A stretch of DNA of 64,000 bases from NCBI GenBank assembly GCA_020634555.1, contig JACKBK010000009.1, positions 49,565 through 113,564 on the forward strand. The letters run 5' to 3'. A program made the position numbers and the translations under genes. The notes under the pieces are model-generated. The model did no database searches. It saw only the letters and a program-made list of their open reading frames with translations, and was not told where the DNA came from. Positions 39,580-48,388 of this stretch are shown here, one piece after another (within the stretch, counting starts at the first letter, position 1; each line of letters begins with the position of its first letter). The stretch is from Caldilineae bacterium. GTDB taxonomy: Bacteria; Chloroflexota; Anaerolineae; JAAEKA01.

Positions 39580-40029
39580 ATGCGTTTGCATGACCTGGGC
39601 CCGGCAGAAGGGTCAAAGAAGAGCCGCAAGCGCGTTGGCCGCGGCATCGCCGCTGGCCAGGGCAAGACCGCTGGCCGCGGCACCAAAGGACAAAACAGCC
39701 GTTCCGGCGGCGGCGTGCGCCCCTATTTCGAGGGTGGCCAGCTTCCGCTGGTGCGCCGCTTGCCGCACATGCGCGGGTTCACCAATATCTGGCGCGTGGA
39801 GTTCCGGCCAGTGAACCTGAATCGGCTGGCGGATTTCGCTGCTGACAGCGAGGTTTCCCCGGAAACTCTGGCGGCTGCCGGCATCATCAAGAAAGCCACG
39901 GATCGGGTGGCCATTCTGGCTGACGGTGACATCGATCGCCCGCTCAAGGTAAAGGCCCATCGTGTCTCCAAGAACGCGCGGAGCAAGATCGAAGCTGCCG
40001 GCGGCGCTGTGGAGATCATCGAGGCATAA
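39580..40029 (+). CDS. rplO: 50S ribosomal protein L15
   Basis: 149 aa from ATG 39580 (MRLHDLGPAEGSKKSRKRVG), with AAAGGGAG 7 nt upstream; a TTG at 39574 overlaps it. The Gly/Arg-rich N-terminus (GRGIAAGQGKTAGRGTKGQN) and FEGGQLPLVRRLPHMRGFTN are diagnostic. Binds 23S rRNA late in assembly. Confidence 0.97.
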   Translation: MRLHDLGPAEGSKKSRKRVGRGIAAGQGKTAGRGTKGQNSRSGGGVRPYFEGGQLPLVRRLPHMRGFTNIWRVEFRPVNLNRLADFAADSEVSPETLAAAGIIKKATDRVAILADGDIDRPLKVKAHRVSKNARSKIEAAGGAVEIIEA

Positions 40030-40101
40030 TTCAGAGGCTTTGTCAGGACTTGTTCCTGGCATTGTCTGCTGCTGGCTCGATCCAGGAGGATAATACACAC
40101 C

Positions 40102-41412
40102 ATGCTAACTGCTGTGCGCAATGCCATGCGCCTGCCAGACCTGCGGACCAAGATCCTGATTACGCTGGGCATTCTAGCGCTCTATCGGGCGGCGGCGGCT
40201 GTGCCGGTTCCGACGGTCAACTTGAGTGCCATGCAGTCGTTGTTTGAGAACAACGCGCTTCTTGGCTTCTTCGATATGTTGTCTGGCGGTGCTCTGAAGA
40301 ACTTTTCGGTGATGGCGATGGGGGTGTATCCCTACATCACGGCCACCATTATCCTCCAGTTGCTGATCCCGATCATTCCCGCGCTCGATGCCTTGAGCAA
40401 AGAAGGCGAGCAGGGGCGCCAGAAGATGAACCAGTATACGATCTGGCTCATGATCCCGCTGGCGGCTTTGCAGGCCTTCGGCCAGGCAACGATTATGCAG
40501 CGGGCAGGCGCACTGCCTGGCTTCGGGTTCTCCGCCGACACCTGGCTCAGCACTCTCACTATCATGGTGACACTGGTAGGTGGATCGATGTTCGCATTGT
40601 GGCTGGGTGAATTGATCTCCCAGCACGGCATCGGCAACGGTGTTTCTCTGATCATCTTCGGTGGCATCGTGTCCGAAATGCCGCGCAACATCGGCCAGTT
40701 GATTCAGACCCAGCAATGGATTATGTTGGGCATGTTCATCCTGATCACTATCGTGACGGTAGGGGTTATCGTCTACGTGCAGGAAGGGCAGCGGCGAATT
40801 CCGGTGCAGTATGGCAAGCGCGTCCGGGCGATGCGCGGCAACCGGCTGATGGTGGTCGGAGGACAGAACACGTTTGTTCCGTTGCGGGTCAACTCGGCCG
40901 GCATGATCCCGCTGATTTTTGCGCAGAGCTTGTTGCTGTTTCCCAGCACCATCGCCAGCTACTTCGTGAGTCAGCCGGGCATCATCGGCTCGGTCGCGAC
41001 CTTCATCTCGACCGCCTTTGCACCGACCAGCCCCTGGTACTGGATCCTGTATTTCCTGATGGTGATCGGGTTCACCTACTTCTACACCGATGTGATCTTC
41101 CGGCAGCAGAATCTGGCCGAGACACTGCAGCGCCAGGGCGGCTTCATTCCTGGCATTCGGCCTGGCAAGCGTACTGAGGATTATCTCAACGCAGTCATGA
41201 GCCGCATCACATTGGTCGGCGCCCTGTTCCTGGGTATCATCGCGATCCTGCCCTGGTTGGTGAGCCTGGTTACACGGCAGAACATGGCCTCCAACACGCA
41301 GTTGCTGATCTCCAGCGCCGGCTTGCTGATCGTGGTCGGTGTTGTGTTGGATACGATGAAACAACTCGAGGCGCAGTTGCTCATGCGTCACTACGAAGGG
41401 TTCATTCGCTAG
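40102..41412 (+). CDS. secY: Preprotein translocase SecY
   Basis: 436 aa with ten predicted membrane helices. Plug-helix region (NNALLGFFDMLSGGALKNFS), VMAMGVYPYITATIILQLL, HGIGNGVSLIIFGGI, and the cytoplasmic loops with RRIPVQYGKR and GIRPGKRTEDYL. Forms the protein-conducting channel with SecE and SecG, which are not in the window. Between rplO and adk, the classic position. Confidence 0.98.
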   Translation: MLTAVRNAMRLPDLRTKILITLGILALYRAAAAVPVPTVNLSAMQSLFENNALLGFFDMLSGGALKNFSVMAMGVYPYITATIILQLLIPIIPALDALSKEGEQGRQKMNQYTIWLMIPLAALQAFGQATIMQRAGALPGFGFSADTWLSTLTIMVTLVGGSMFALWLGELISQHGIGNGVSLIIFGGIVSEMPRNIGQLIQTQQWIMLGMFILITIVTVGVIVYVQEGQRRIPVQYGKRVRAMRGNRLMVVGGQNTFVPLRVNSAGMIPLIFAQSLLLFPSTIASYFVSQPGIIGSVATFISTAFAPTSPWYWILYFLMVIGFTYFYTDVIFRQQNLAETLQRQGGFIPGIRPGKRTEDYLNAVMSRITLVGALFLGIIAILPWLVSLVTRQNMASNTQLLISSAGLLIVVGVVLDTMKQLEAQLLMRHYEGFIR

Positions 41413-41572
41413 TGTTAAGGTAGCTTCTTAGTTCTGCTGGGTTGTGGCCGGTTTTCGATTGAGCCAGAGCAACTCCGGTTAAATGAGAAGATACGTCGCA
41501 AGAGCCTGACGATCAACGTCTCGACCACTAGGACGAAATCATGGGTTCTCGCATTTCAGGGAGAGAGTGACA

Positions 41573-42244
41573 ATGGCGTCAGCGTATCCCGTTCATCTCG
41601 TGTTAGTAGGACCGCCAGGAGCCGGCAAAGGCACCCAGGCTGTCATGTTGGAAAGAGAACTTGGCCTGAAGCAGATCTCCTCAGGAGACCTGTTTCGAGA
41701 GAACTTGAAAAACCAGACGGAGCTTGGTCAGCTTGCCCAGGCATACATGGATCGTGGCGAACTGGTGCCCGACAACGTCACCATTGCCATGGTTGCTGAA
41801 CGCATCCAGCGATCCGACTGCGCCAAGGGTGTCATCTTTGATGGCTTCCCGCGTACGTTGGAGCAGGCCAAGGCGCTGGATGAGATGCTGGCATTGCAAG
41901 ACAGCGAAATCAGGCTGGTGCCTGCGCTGGTCAGTTCAGACGAGGTCGTCATCGACCGCATGACCGGACGACGCGTCTGTCGCAACTGCGGCGCGGTGTA
42001 TCAAATCTCTTACAATCCGCCCAAGGTTGAGGGCGTTTGTGATGTCTGCAGCGGCGAGCTGTATCAGCGGTCTGACGACTCGCCCGAGACGGTGCGCAAC
42101 CGGCTTTACGTCTACTACAAGCAGACATCGCCGTTGATCGGTTACTACTTCGCCAAGAATCTGCTGGTCCGCGTCAATGCCGATCAGCCAATCGATGCGG
42201 TGAATCAGGCGATGCTGCAAGCGGTCAAAGTTGTGATAGAGTAA
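41573..42244 (+). CDS. adk: Adenylate kinase, Zn-lid type
   Basis: 223 aa from ATG 41573 (MASAYPVHLVLVGPPGAGKG); GTG 41567 two codons upstream is an alternative. P-loop GPPGAGKGTQ, FDGFPRTLEQAKALDE, and a lid with CRNCGAVYQ and CDVCSG, four Cys that bind zinc as in Gram-positive enzymes. Interconverts ATP+AMP and 2 ADP. Between secY and map. Confidence 0.97.
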   Translation: MASAYPVHLVLVGPPGAGKGTQAVMLERELGLKQISSGDLFRENLKNQTELGQLAQAYMDRGELVPDNVTIAMVAERIQRSDCAKGVIFDGFPRTLEQAKALDEMLALQDSEIRLVPALVSSDEVVIDRMTGRRVCRNCGAVYQISYNPPKVEGVCDVCSGELYQRSDDSPETVRNRLYVYYKQTSPLIGYYFAKNLLVRVNADQPIDAVNQAMLQAVKVVIE

Positions 42245-42257
42245 CTGCCCTGAGTAG

Positions 42258-43100
42258 ATGCGTGATAGACTAGAGATGTTGTTTTCGAGGCATACCAACG
42301 GAATTCGAATCAAGACTGCCCGTGAGCTTGATCTGATGCGCACAGCCGGCCGCATTGTGGCCGAAGTGCACGCCAAGATGAGCGAGATGGTGCAGCCAGG
42401 CGTCAGCACCGCGGATCTGGATGCGGCTGCCGAGGCGATCATTCGCGGGTACGATGCGATTCCTGCCTTTGTCAACTATCCTAACGCCCGCCAAGGCGGC
42501 CCGGTGTTTCCGGCGACGCTTTGCACCTCTATCAACGAGGAGCTGGTGCATGGCATTCCCAGCCAGCAGCGGGTGCTGGCGGAAGGTGATATTATCAGCA
42601 TCGATGTCGGCGTGATCTACAATGGCTATGTGGGCGATTCGGGCTGGACTTACCCGGTTGGCCAGGTGAGCGCCGAAGCGCAGCGGCTGCTGGAGACTAC
42701 CGAAGGCAGTCTTTGGGCCGGCATCGCCCAGGCCAAAAGCAACAATCGCTTTGTGGATGTCTCACGGGCCGTTCAGGAATATGTCGAAGAACGCGGCTTT
42801 GCTGTCGTGCGAGAATATACCAGCCACGGTGTTGGCAGCAAGATGCACGAAGAACCGCAGATACTGAATTTCGTGCCGACCGACCGCCGCGATGCGGCGC
42901 GCAGCTATCCGGCCATGAACCGCAGGCTGGTGTCTGGCATGACCTTTGCGCTGGAGCCAATGGTTAACGCCGGCGTCTGGGAGACGCGGATCCACGACGA
43001 TGAGTGGACGGTGTCAACAAAAGATGGCAGTCTGTCGGCGCATTTCGAACACACCATCGCCATCACCAATGGTGAGCCAGAGATATTGACAACGCTCTAG
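42258..43100 (+). CDS. map: Type I methionine aminopeptidase
   Basis: 280 aa from ATG 42258; ATG 42276 would be six residues shorter and the family core starts at IRIKTARELDLMRTAGRIVA. Metal ligands are recognisable: Asp in IISIDVGVIYNGY, Asp in YVGDSGWTYPVG, His in TSHGVGSKMHEEPQI, Glu in FALEPMVNAG and Glu in HFEHTIAITNGEPE. Removes initiator Met. The N-terminus is 10-15 residues longer than usual. infA, usually next, is missing. Confidence 0.95.
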   Translation: MRDRLEMLFSRHTNGIRIKTARELDLMRTAGRIVAEVHAKMSEMVQPGVSTADLDAAAEAIIRGYDAIPAFVNYPNARQGGPVFPATLCTSINEELVHGIPSQQRVLAEGDIISIDVGVIYNGYVGDSGWTYPVGQVSAEAQRLLETTEGSLWAGIAQAKSNNRFVDVSRAVQEYVEERGFAVVREYTSHGVGSKMHEEPQILNFVPTDRRDAARSYPAMNRRLVSGMTFALEPMVNAGVWETRIHDDEWTVSTKDGSLSAHFEHTIAITNGEPEILTTL

Positions 43101-43122
43101 TGCTGCAAAAGGAGTCCCAATC

Positions 43123-43236
43123 ATGAAGGTTAAGCCGTCGGTTAAGCGACGATGTGAAAACTGCAAAATCATCAAACGCAGAGGCGTGGTGCGGGTCATC
43201 TGCACCAACCCCCGGCACAAGCAGCGCCAGGGATAG
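43123..43236 (+). CDS. rpmJ: 50S ribosomal protein L36
   Basis: 37 aa: MKVKPSVKRRCENCK, then Cys and His in VRVICTNPRHKQRQG. The CxxC...C...H zinc ribbon marks the zinc form. AAAGGAG 8 nt upstream. Located between map and rpsM, as in many genomes. Confidence 0.96.
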   Translation: MKVKPSVKRRCENCKIIKRRGVVRVICTNPRHKQRQG

Positions 43237-43237
43237 C

Positions 43238-43341
43238 AGACAGTGGACAGTAATCAGTAATCAGAAGACAAGTAGACAGTGGATAATCGCCGCCGTCTTG
43301 CGAGCACTGATAACCGATAACTGCCTACTGATCACTGATTT
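43238..43341. repeat. Degenerate CAGT/ATCAGT repeat between rpmJ and rpsM
   Basis: Units such as CAGTGGACAGTAATCAG, GACAGTGGATAATCG and ACTGATCACTGATT fill the gap. Same family as 20675, 33748 and 57577. No gene is seen in this gap; infA would be expected here or just upstream. Confidence 0.7.
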
Positions 43342-43369
43342 GCAGCGACGAACAAGGAGCAGAGAGTAA

Positions 43370-43747
43370 ATGGCACGTATTGCCGGAATTGACCTGCCCC
43401 GCGACAAGCGGGTTGTGATTGGACTGACCTATATCTTCGGGATCGGTCGGTCTACCAGCGCGCAGATTCTGCGCCAGCTTGATATTGATGAGAGCGTGCG
43501 AGTTCGCGACCTGACCGAGGCCGACGTGGCCAAGCTGCGCGAGACTATCGACCGGGAGCATCAGGTGGAAGGCGATTTGCGCCGCGAGGTGAATATGAAC
43601 ATCAAGCGGCTGCAGGAGATCAACTGCTACCGCGGCATTCGCCATCGCCTGAACCTGCCGACGCGCGGCCAACGCACGCGCACCAACGCACGCACACGGC
43701 GTGGCTCCCGTAAGACGGTGCCCGGCAAGAAGCGCGCACGCAAGTAA
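43370..43747 (+). CDS. rpsM: 30S ribosomal protein S13
   Basis: 125 aa. MARIAGIDLPRDKRVVIGLT, YIFGIGRSTSAQIL, NCYRGIRHRLNLPTRGQRTR and the later TVPGKKRARK are the family hallmarks, including the Lys/Arg-rich tail that contacts P-site tRNA. Followed 15 nt later by rpsK. Confidence 0.98.
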   Translation: MARIAGIDLPRDKRVVIGLTYIFGIGRSTSAQILRQLDIDESVRVRDLTEADVAKLRETIDREHQVEGDLRREVNMNIKRLQEINCYRGIRHRLNLPTRGQRTRTNARTRRGSRKTVPGKKRARK

Positions 43748-43762
43748 CAGAGGAGATAGTCA

Positions 43763-44161
43763 ATGGGAAATCCACGACGCACCGTTCGCCGCGGGCCGCG
43801 ACGCGAGAAGCGCACTGTTCCCCATGGCCAGGCATTCATCCAGGCCAGCTTCAACAACACCATCGTTACCATCACTGATCAGCAGGGTAACACGGTGGCC
43901 TGGAGCAGTTCCGGCAGTGTGGGCTTCAAAGGCTCACGCAAGAGCACACCCTACGCCGCACAATTGGCCGGCGTATCGTCCGGCCGGCAGGCCATGGACA
44001 TGGGAATGCGCGAGATCGATGTCTTCGTCAAGGGCCCCGGTCCTGGGCGCGAGTCGGCAATTCGATCGTTGCAGGCCGCCGGTTTGAAGGTGACAAGCAT
44101 CACCGACATCACACCGCTGCCGCACAACGGGTGCCGCCCACCCAAGAAACGTCGCGTATAG
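43763..44161 (+). CDS. rpsK: 30S ribosomal protein S11
   Basis: 132 aa. GQAFIQASFNNTIVTITDQQ, SGSVGFKGSRKSTPYAAQLA and the end TPLPHNGCRPPKKRRV are diagnostic. Part of the 30S platform. A 226-nt gap with a MITE-like palindrome separates it from rpsD, breaking the usual tight rpsK-rpsD spacing. Confidence 0.98.
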   Translation: MGNPRRTVRRGPRREKRTVPHGQAFIQASFNNTIVTITDQQGNTVAWSSSGSVGFKGSRKSTPYAAQLAGVSSGRQAMDMGMREIDVFVKGPGPGRESAIRSLQAAGLKVTSITDITPLPHNGCRPPKKRRV

Positions 44162-44189
44162 GTTCGTAGCAGCTAGCTGTTCAGCTTTT

Positions 44190-44296
44190 TTTACTATCTC
44201 ATCATTCCCGCGGAGGTGGGAAGCCACTCGTCACGGGCGCTAGACTCCCGCCTTCGCGGGAGTGACGAAAAAGTGAACGTTGAGCGAGATAGTAAA
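44190..44296. repeat. MITE-like nested palindrome between rpsK and rpsD
   Basis: Outer arms TTTACTATCTC (44190-44200) and GAGATAGTAAA (44286-44296) are perfect inverted repeats. The core (CATTCCCGCGGAGGTGGGAA and GACTCCCGCCTTCGCGGGAG) matches the family at 10161 and 47379. The outer arms differ from the GTAACTGCTCA type, so this is a variant or an independent insertion. Confidence 0.75.
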
Positions 44297-44387
44297 GGCT
44301 AAGTAGATATAAAGATTCGACCGTGAGAGGGACGAAGGTTGCCAAGCCGTAAACCTCTCCAAAACCAGAATCCAGGAGGATTAGAAT

Positions 44388-45023
44388 TTGGCACGTCACA
44401 CGGATGCAGTATGCAGGCTTTGCCGACGCGAGGGTCAGAAGCTCTATCTTAAAGGCGATCGCTGCCTCTCGCCGAAGTGCGCCTTCGAGCGCCGGCCTTT
44501 CCCGCCAGGCATGCACGCACAAAAAAGACAGTTCCGGCGCACTTCAAGCGATTACTCGCAGCAGTTGCGCGAAAAGCAAAAAGTAAAGCGAATCTACGGC
44601 GTGATGGAGCGCCAGTTCCGTCGTTATTTCCGCTTCGCCCAGCGGTCCAAAGGACTCACCGGCGCCACCCTGTTGGTGGTATTGGAATCGCGCCTCGATA
44701 ACGTCGTGTATCGGCTTGGTCTGGCGCAGTCACGACCCCAGGCGCGACAGATCGTTCGCCACGGGCACATCACCGTCAACGGCCGTAAGACCGACGTGCC
44801 GTCCTATCTTGTCAAGCCCAACGATGTGATCGCAGTGCGGCCGGAGAGCCGCAGCCGCGCCTACTTCCGCGGTCTGAGCGAGACCATGGGCGAACGGGCC
44901 GCGCCTGGTTGGCTGAGTATGGACGCGGCCGCGATGCAGGGGCGGGTTCTGGTCCGGCCCTCGCGCGATGACATCGATATTGCTGTCAACGAGCAGTTGG
45001 TCGTCGAGTTCTACAGCCGATAG
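44388..45023 (+). CDS. rpsD: 30S ribosomal protein S4
   Basis: 211 aa from TTG 44388, preceded by CCAGGAGG. Zn-type N-terminus with Cys in CRLCRREGQ and CLSPKCAFERRP; S4 domain RLDNVVYRLGLAQSRPQARQ followed by GHITVNGRKTDVPSYLVKPN. First protein of the 30S body; regulates the alpha operon in some bacteria. Confidence 0.97.
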   Translation: MARHTDAVCRLCRREGQKLYLKGDRCLSPKCAFERRPFPPGMHAQKRQFRRTSSDYSQQLREKQKVKRIYGVMERQFRRYFRFAQRSKGLTGATLLVVLESRLDNVVYRLGLAQSRPQARQIVRHGHITVNGRKTDVPSYLVKPNDVIAVRPESRSRAYFRGLSETMGERAAPGWLSMDAAAMQGRVLVRPSRDDIDIAVNEQLVVEFYSR

Positions 45024-45085
45024 CGCTGGCGCCTCGTGAGACGGCATTGTTAGCCGTCAGATCGGGGAGAAAAGGAAGGTGACCC

Positions 45086-46162
45086 TTGCTCAACCTTAGT
45101 ATTGTATTACCAAAAATTGAATGCGAAGCCAAGTCGCAACAGTACGGCCGGTTTGTGATCGGTCCGCTGGAGAGCGGCTATGGTGTGACGCTTGGCAACG
45201 CGCTGCGCCGGGTCTTGCTGTCATCGCTGCCGGGCGCAGCGGTCACGTCGGTTCACATCGATGGCGTACACCACGAGTTCTCGACGATTCCGTTTGTGCG
45301 CGAGGACACCACGGCGTTCATCTTGAACGTTAAACAGCTGCGCGTTCGCTCGGTGACCGATGATCCGGTGCGAGCTGTGCTTCAGGTCAACGCCGAAGGT
45401 CCAGTCACTGCCGGCGACCTCCAGGTTCCACCTGAGATCGAGATAATCAACCCGGAATTGTTGCTGCTGAACGCAGACAGCAATGACGTTGATCTGTTTG
45501 TTGAGATGATCATCAGGCGCGGCCGCGGCTACTCACCGGCTGAGGAGCGCGGCAAACTGCCACTGGGCGAGATTCCGGTGGATGCGATCTACAACCCCGT
45601 GCGCCAGGCTTCTTTCCGTGTCGAGCGCGCCCGTATCGGCCAGCAGACCGACTATGACCGGTTGGTCATGGAGATCTGGACCGATGGAGCGCTCAATCCC
45701 GAGGTTGCTCTCAGCGAGGCGGCCAAGCTGCTGGTGCAGCATTTGGTGCTTGTAGCCGGAGTTGAGGCCGTGGCGCTGCCAGAACAGCAGGTGGAGGAGG
45801 AACGCATTCCTTCCCACATCTACGACGTGCCAATCGAGGACCTGGAACTGTCGGTTCGGGCCTACAATTGTCTGAAGCGCGCCGGGATCGTTCTTGTTGG
45901 CGAGGTGATCGAGCGGCTGGAGCGCGGCCCCGAAGAGTTGCTCAGCATCCGCAACTTCGGCCAGAAATCGCTGGACGAACTGATGGAACAGTTGGCTGTC
46001 AAAGGCTTCCTGGAACATGTGCGTTTGCCAGACCAACAGCTTGACGACGAGGTCGAACCCGAAGAAGAGTTAAGCGACGAAGACCTGGGCGACGACTCCA
46101 GCATCGACATTGACGTGGACGCCCTGTTGGCCGCGATGACCTCTGGCGGCGAAGCCAGCTAG
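45086..46162 (+). CDS. rpoA: RNA polymerase alpha subunit
   Basis: 358 aa from TTG 45086 (MLNLSIVLPKIECEAKSQQY), with AAGGAAGGT upstream. N-terminal dimerisation domain (GYGVTLGNALRRVLLSSLPG) and C-terminal domain with VPIEDLELSVRAYNCLKRAG and SIRNFGQKSLDELMEQL. After the CTD there is an acidic tail of about 40 residues (residues 318-358, rich in Asp/Glu), longer than in E. coli. Confidence 0.98.
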   Translation: MLNLSIVLPKIECEAKSQQYGRFVIGPLESGYGVTLGNALRRVLLSSLPGAAVTSVHIDGVHHEFSTIPFVREDTTAFILNVKQLRVRSVTDDPVRAVLQVNAEGPVTAGDLQVPPEIEIINPELLLLNADSNDVDLFVEMIIRRGRGYSPAEERGKLPLGEIPVDAIYNPVRQASFRVERARIGQQTDYDRLVMEIWTDGALNPEVALSEAAKLLVQHLVLVAGVEAVALPEQQVEEERIPSHIYDVPIEDLELSVRAYNCLKRAGIVLVGEVIERLERGPEELLSIRNFGQKSLDELMEQLAVKGFLEHVRLPDQQLDDEVEPEEELSDEDLGDDSSIDIDVDALLAAMTSGGEAS

Positions 46163-46188
46163 CCTGACGACAAGTTCGGAGATACCCT

Positions 46189-46566
46189 ATGAGACACAGA
46201 AGGTCAGGGCGACGGTTGAGCCGCAGCAGCGGCCACCGCAAAGCCTTGTTTCGTAACCTAACTAAAGAACTGTTCGCCCACGAGGTGATCCACACCACCG
46301 AAGCCAAGGCCAAGGCGGTGCGGCCGCATGCCGAGAAGCTGATCACCCTGGCCAAGCGCGGCACTGCCGGGTCGCTCGAATACCAGATTCATACACGACG
46401 CCTGGCGCAAGCCCGCTTGAACGATCCAGAGGTCGTCAGGAAGCTGTTCGACGTGCTTGCACCGCGTTACGCCACACGTCCGGGCGGCTACGTTCGCATC
46501 ACCAAGCTGGGCCAGCGCAAAGGCGACGGCGCCGAGATGGTCCAGATCGAACTGCTCGAGGAGTAG
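46189..46566 (+). CDS. rplQ: 50S ribosomal protein L17
   Basis: 125 aa. MRHRRSGRRLSRSSGHRKAL, VIHTTEAKAKAVRPHAEKLI and the end GDGAEMVQIELLEE fit the family and length. The only ribosomal protein with this fold near the tunnel exit. truA follows directly. Confidence 0.97.
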   Translation: MRHRRSGRRLSRSSGHRKALFRNLTKELFAHEVIHTTEAKAKAVRPHAEKLITLAKRGTAGSLEYQIHTRRLAQARLNDPEVVRKLFDVLAPRYATRPGGYVRITKLGQRKGDGAEMVQIELLEE

Positions 46567-46603
46567 GCCAACGCTCGCCACTGCCGGACAACCGGACGAC
46601 AAG

Positions 46604-47344
46604 GTTGTAACGCATTCCGTTCGCGCACTGGCCGAATACGACGGTACCGACTATCTGGGCTTCCAGGTGCAGCGAGATGCTCCCACTGTTCAGGGGACTC
46701 TCGAGCAGGCGTTGCAGCGGCTGACGGGTGAACCCACCCGCATCCGCTATGCCGGCCGCACCGATGCCGGCGTTCATGCCAGCGGGCAGGTGATCGCGGC
46801 GGAGGCGCGTTGGCGACACAGCCTGGAAGATCTTGAGCGGGCCTGGAACGCGGTGTTGCCGCAGGATGTGGCCGTTCGGGAGTTGAAACAGGTCGACGAT
46901 TCGACGTTTCATCCGCGTTACAGCGCACTGAGCCGGCTGTATCGCTACACAGTCTGGACAGCGCCGTGGCGGTCGCCCTTGCATCAACGTTACGCACATC
47001 ACGAGCCGAGGCCGTTGGATGTGGTAGCGATGAACCGGGCGGCCAGCATTCTGACCGGCTCCCACGACTTCGCCAGCTTTGGCCAGCCAACCCAGGGCGA
47101 GGTGACAGTGCGCCGGGTTGACAGCGCCGAATGGCGGCAGGACGGACCGCTGCTGACCTTTGAGATCGAAGCCAATGCTTTCTTGCGGCGCATGGTGCGC
47201 ACGATCGTAGCAACGCTGTTGGAAGTTGGCGTCGGACGCCGTAGCGTGGCTGATGTGAGCGCAGTCCTGGCGGCCCGCGAGCGATCCAAAGCAGCGCCTC
47301 CCGCACCGGCATGTGGCCTTTGTCTGGTCGCAGTGACCTACTAA
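46604..47344 (+). CDS. truA: tRNA pseudouridine(38-40) synthase TruA, start codon unclear
   Basis: About 246 aa. ALAEYDGTDYLGFQVQ, RYAGRTDAGVHASGQVIA (catalytic Asp in GRTDAGVHA), YRYTVW and ANAFLRRMVRTIVATLLEVG are TruA signatures. No ATG, GTG or TTG occurs in frame between the rplQ stop and the conserved N-terminus; candidates are GTT 46604, ACG 46610 (AAGG 5 nt upstream), CTG 46628, or the ATG 46457 deep inside rplQ. The start given is a guess based on family N-termini. truA after rplQ is the common order. Confidence 0.9.
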   Translation, partial: VVTHSVRALAEYDGTDYLGFQVQRDAPTVQGTLEQALQRLTGEPTRIRYAGRTDAGVHASGQVIAAEARWRHSLEDLERAWNAVLPQDVAVRELKQVDDSTFHPRYSALSRLYRYTVWTAPWRSPLHQRYAHHEPRPLDVVAMNRAASILTGSHDFASFGQPTQGEVTVRRVDSAEWRQDGPLLTFEIEANAFLRRMVRTIVATLLEVGVGRRSVADVSAVLAARERSKAAPPAPACGLCLVAVTY

Positions 47345-47352
47345 AGAAAAAG

Positions 47353-47460
47353 GTAACTACTTAGCTATCACTGTTGCGTCACTCCCGCGGAGGCGGGAGT
47401 CTAGTGCCCGTGAAGAGTAGATTCCCGTCTCCGCGGGAATGACGACGGGTAAGCAGTTAC
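47353..47460. repeat. MITE-like nested palindrome between truA and rplM
   Basis: Ends GTAACTACTTA (47353-47363) and TAAGCAGTTAC (47450-47460) match at 10 of 11 positions as inverted repeats. The core TCACTCCCGCGGAGGCGGGA...GATTCCCGTCTCCGCGGGAA matches the 10161 units. It contains a spurious in-frame upstream ATG (47439) for rplM. Confidence 0.8.
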
Positions 47461-47483
47461 AGAGAAGTACCAGGAGACTTACA

Positions 47484-47912
47484 GTGAGAACTTATACACC
47501 CAAGGCTGAGGATATTCAGCGCGAGTGGTTCGTCATCGACGCATCAGGGCAGACCCTGGGGCGGCTGGCGTCCCAGATCTCCAGCGTTCTGCGCGGCAAG
47601 CATAAGCCGACCTACGCGCCTCACGTGGACTGCGGCGACTTTGTGGTTGTAGTCAACGCACACAAGATCCGCGTTACGGGCCGCAAGCTGGATCAGAAAT
47701 TCTATTATCGCCACTCAGGCTATCCCAGCGGATTGACGGCAGTCTCGCTGCGTGACCAGCTTGATCGTCATCCGGATCGAGTGATTCGCCTGGCTGTGCG
47801 CGGTATGTTGCCCAAGAACCGGCTCGGCAGGCAGATGATCAAAAAGCTCAAGATCTATGCCGCGCCTGATCATCCGCATGAGGCACAGCAGCCCAAGCCG
47901 CTCCAGTTGTAG
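47484..47912 (+). CDS. rplM: 50S ribosomal protein L13
   Basis: 142 aa from GTG 47484 (MRTYTPKAEDIQREWFVIDA) with AGGAG 7 nt upstream. The in-frame ATG at 47439 lies inside the repeat and is not used. GKHKPTYAPHVDCGDFVVVV, YYRHSGYPSGL and GMLPKNRLGRQMIKKLKIYA are diagnostic. Paired with rpsI as usual. Confidence 0.97.
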   Translation: MRTYTPKAEDIQREWFVIDASGQTLGRLASQISSVLRGKHKPTYAPHVDCGDFVVVVNAHKIRVTGRKLDQKFYYRHSGYPSGLTAVSLRDQLDRHPDRVIRLAVRGMLPKNRLGRQMIKKLKIYAAPDHPHEAQQPKPLQL

Positions 47913-47926
47913 TCGGAGGACAATCA

Positions 47927-48361
47927 ATGTCAGAAAACGAAAAGTATTACCAGGGTCTTGGCCGGCGCAAGCGCGCCAGCGCCCGTGTACGAATGATGTC
48001 CGGCAGTGGCGCGATCACCGTCAACGATCTGCCTTTCGAGGCTTACTTCACGCGGTTGGCCGACCAGAAGGCGGTTCTTGAACCGCTGGAGATCACGGGG
48101 CTGCGTGATAGCTTCGACGTGTCGGTCAAGGTCATCGGCGGCGGCGTCAGCGGCCAGGCTGGAGCGACGCGCATGGGCATCGCGCGGGCGATTTGCCATC
48201 GCGACGAGGAACTGCCCGAGGCAGTGCCCGGCGTTGAGAGCCAGCGCCAGCGCCCAATCTTGCGCAAAGGCGGCTATCTGACCCGCGACCCGCGCGAGAA
48301 GGAACGCAAGAAGCCCGGCCTCAAGCGGGCACGCAAGGCTCCTCAGTACACCAAGCGCTAA
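47927..48361 (+). CDS. rpsI: 30S ribosomal protein S9
   Basis: 144 aa. YYQGLGRRKRASARVRMMSG, GGGVSGQAGATRMGIARAIC and the C-terminal GYLTRDPREKERKKPGLKRA with KAPQYTKR, whose last Arg/Lys contacts P-site tRNA. 14 nt after rplM. Ends the ribosomal run; a terminator follows. Confidence 0.97.
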   Translation: MSENEKYYQGLGRRKRASARVRMMSGSGAITVNDLPFEAYFTRLADQKAVLEPLEITGLRDSFDVSVKVIGGGVSGQAGATRMGIARAICHRDEELPEAVPGVESQRQRPILRKGGYLTRDPREKERKKPGLKRARKAPQYTKR

Positions 48362-48388
48362 AGCACGGTGTCTGGTTTTGATCACCTC

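Noticed and set aside
47439..47483. ATG 47439 as the rplM start
   Set aside because: It lies inside the MITE-like repeat; GTG 47484 has AGGAG upstream and matches the family N-terminus.
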